DNA of 64,000 nt from Zychaea mexicana (taxonomy: Eukaryota > Mucoromycota > Mucoromycetes > Mucorales > Lichtheimiaceae), in assembly GCF_025766255.1 (NCBI RefSeq), contig NW_026516757.1, positions 62,001-126,000 of the forward strand, given 5' to 3'. Every line of letters begins with the position of its first letter. Positions within the stretch are counted from its first letter, which is position 1. The notes beneath the pieces were generated by a model. That model saw only the letters and a list, made by a program, of their open reading frames with translations. It was not told the origin of the DNA and did no database searches. The position numbers and the translations under genes are program-made. Below, piece after piece: positions 61,701 through 64,000 of the stretch.

Positions 61701-64000
61701 TATAATTTTTTTTGAAAAAGACTAACTTTCTGTTTCTTTGCTGTTTTAAGGTCGACATGGCGTCTATATTGAAGAGCTCGCAAGTTTTAAGCTCTGAAGT
61801 GAAATTCGAAGGACTTTTGACCTCCATGATGGGTAATACACACTGAATATAACTCGATGAATCAAGCTGATTTGTTAATATGGTTTGTATAGGCATTATT
61901 CTTGATGTTTCGGCGGCAAACGGTGTTGCCATTATTCTCAAAGATGACAAATATGGAATCGGAGCTTACGGGAGTCAGGAGCAACAAACAGTGACCTTTG
62001 ATCCACCCAAACCACTCAAGGATGAGGATGGCCTAGTCCCAACTCGCGTTATCAACCACACTATACACACGGGGAAGAGCATATTCATTCGCGACATTAA
62101 GAACGATCCAAGATTTGCCGTTGGACCATGGTTTGAGCGAAATCCGGCAAAATCGGTTATATGCATGCCAATTATCCACAAATGTTCTATTGTGGGGTGT
62201 TTACTGATCGAAGGCGCCGTTGGTGTGTTTACACATCGACACGTTACCGTCCTTGGACTATTATGTCAGCAGATGGGCATTTCTATTACCAACGCGTTCC
62301 TGTTCAAGTCCGTGCAACGTTTTACCATGGCAAACATGAGGTAATGTATACCTAGAAAAAGCCACTACCGCTTTAATGGGTACTATGACTACCGTTGTTA
62401 TACTGATTAGAGCCGATACATAATTTTCAGAATGATAGAGATGCAGAAGCAGGCACTTGAAGAAGCTCGTAAAAGTAAAGAAGCGGCTGATAAGGCAACA
62501 CGGCTACGTGAGATTTTCCTGGCAAATATGAGCCATGAAATTCGGACGCCATTCTCAGGCTTTTATGGAATGATATCGCTATTAGCCGAAACAAAGTACG
62601 TATCTACTACAGTAACTATGGACAAGGAAACTTTGCCATGAAAGTGCTAACAAATCTGGTCCCTTGCTATTGTTTATGCGAAGACTTAATCCAGAACAGC
62701 ATGACTTGGTTTACACTGCCAAAGAATCTTGCGAGATGCTCTTGCGACTTATTGATGATCTTTTAAACTTTTCTAAACTACAAGCTGGAAAGGTTTCTCT
62801 CGATTACTCGCCTGTCATAGTCGATAATGCGATAGCAGACGTCGTGGAAATGCTCGTAGCAATGGCGATACAGAAACGAATCAATATCACATTTACAGTT
62901 TCCCCAGAAGTTCCAGCAGTGGTCATGGCTGATGCAAACCGCTTGAGGCAGTAAGTTAATACTACAATAGGTAGTAGCGAGTTTTAGTGGATATTTTACT
63001 CGTTACTAATCCTCAACATGTGCTATATAGAGTTATCATCAATCTTTTGGGAAATGCGATTAAATTTACCCATCATGGCGAGATCCAAATCCGTTGCACA
63101 ACAAGGAAGGATCGACTCATTTCGCCAGTCGAGGGTGGAAATGGAGATAACATAACGCCGCTTTTGTTTGAAGTCATTGATTCTGGAATTGGTATAAGCG
63201 AAGAACAGCGAAAGGCGTTATTTGTGCCATTCTCTCAAGTAGATGGTAGCACCACGTAAGGAAAAATGTGCACTGACTCGCGATTTACCAAAGCGTACTG
63301 AGTATTAAGAAAAACATTTGCTGTAGGCGCAAGTACGGTGGAACTGGACTTGGATTATCGATCTGTATGCAGCTAGTCAAGTTAATGTCTGGTACCATCG
63401 ATGTTAAGAGCACACCATCCAAAGGGTCGAACTTCCACTTCTCAATTGATACATCAACCGTTCACGAGCAAACAAAAAAGCGGCAAGAGCTGGTGATCGG
63501 ACTCCTACGCGAGTTGGGAAACGCCAGTATTGTGGTTATCGACAAGCATACGTCTACCGTAAAGATGATACAGGCGCTTTTGCCTGGTAAAACTGTTGAC
63601 GGATTATGCTCTATTGACGACCTTGTTTCTCACAAAGGGAGTCAATACACCATTGTTATTATCGGCTTTTTTTTGACGCATGACCCCGATTTCGCAAGTT
63701 GGTCAAGCCATATGCAACCTTTCTTGGAACGTGCGCGATGCATTGTCGTCATGCATTATCCTACTTCAGGTGCAATAGGTGATATTATGGAGAAGAACCA
63801 ACTAGTATTAGACCCGCAGCAGGACCAAGGTTCTTCCCTTGCTACTGAGAGCAAGAATGACCATAAGTCATTAGCAACAGCAAAACCACCTTCGACGGCT
63901 TCATCCTCTCTAGCAACCGAAGCAGAGAAAAACGCCTGTCTTTCGATGCAACAACAGGTCACTGTTCGCGCAACGATTCCTCTTCGACGGATTAATTTTC
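55715..64000 (+). CDS. Hybrid histidine kinase with N-terminal pseudokinase and P-loop ATPase (partial)
   Basis: Twenty-one exons are visible: 55715..55985, 56058..56496, 56584..56890, 56957..57052, 57135..57540, 57609..57657, 57734..58076, 58195..58219 (uncertain), 58273..58322, 58398..59334, 59403..59988, 60062..60227, 60315..61241, 61327..61437, 61511..61678, 61751..61832, 61893..62340, 62431..62595, 62684..62950, 63031..63255, 63327..>64000. All phases fit, giving at least 2,247 residues. Order: kinase-like domain (1-370), Walker A GPGGIGKST (about 505), long helical region, GAF (about 1655-1800), H-box [12 protein letters not shown] (about 1830), N-box [16 protein letters not shown] and GGTGLGLSI. 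The architecture is that of group X enzymes (S. pombe Mak2/Mak3, Candida Chk1), which signal oxidative stress. The receiver domain would lie past the edge. Confidence 0.93.

Overview
The window looks like nuclear DNA of an early-diverging filamentous fungus, most likely a Mucoromycota (Mucorales-type) genome. The genes are dense and rich in short GT-AG introns (mostly 50-150 nt). The gene set is fungal: Tvp18, Rxt3, an Hsp70 of Ssc1 type, a phosphofructokinase with the fungal N-terminal extension, a group X-type hybrid histidine kinase and an Ort1-type carrier. Codon use is strongly biased in the Hsp70 and phosphofructokinase genes. Species cannot be fixed from sequence alone. Exon structures below were worked out by hand from splice sites and reading frame. 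Nearly all keep a consistent frame from start to stop; exceptions are stated.

Left part (0-9.3 kb): the 3' part of an F-box/TPR gene, then a tandem pair of MFS transporters with identical 12-exon architecture (one with a GC-AG intron at a shared 25-nt exon), then a small secreted eight-cysteine protein.

9.3-28.9 kb is a housekeeping block: NKAP and SRP14 (divergent), MAK16, the Rxt3 histone-deacetylase-complex subunit, TVP18, an HDHD3-like hydrolase with an 11-nt exon, an unusually short tropomyosin, an ING-type PHD protein, 6-phosphofructokinase and an ornithine carrier.

28.9-35.4 kb is decayed and mobile: a relic reading frame, an MFS (ACS-type) pseudogene, and a 1.68-kb unit bounded by inverted repeats, each built of four 9-bp units.

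35.4-40.1 kb holds copper-handling genes: a 25-residue metallothionein and a CTR-type copper transporter on either side of a third MFS transporter.

40.9-49.6 kb: Lunapark, U1-C, a TFIIB-family factor, mitochondrial Hsp70 and a complex I subunit (NDUFB3). 50.4-51.3 kb is a non-autonomous pogo/Tc1-like element with TA target duplication. 51.3-54.6 kb: an F-box protein with a cysteine-rich tail and the mitoribosomal protein mS41. 55.7-64.0 kb: the first about 2,250 residues of a hybrid histidine kinase (pseudokinase-like, P-loop ATPase, GAF, HisKA and HATPase regions) that runs off the right edge.

The genes do not form one pathway. The only neighbourhood with a shared theme is the copper pair. 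No rRNA, tRNA or CRISPR array was recognised.
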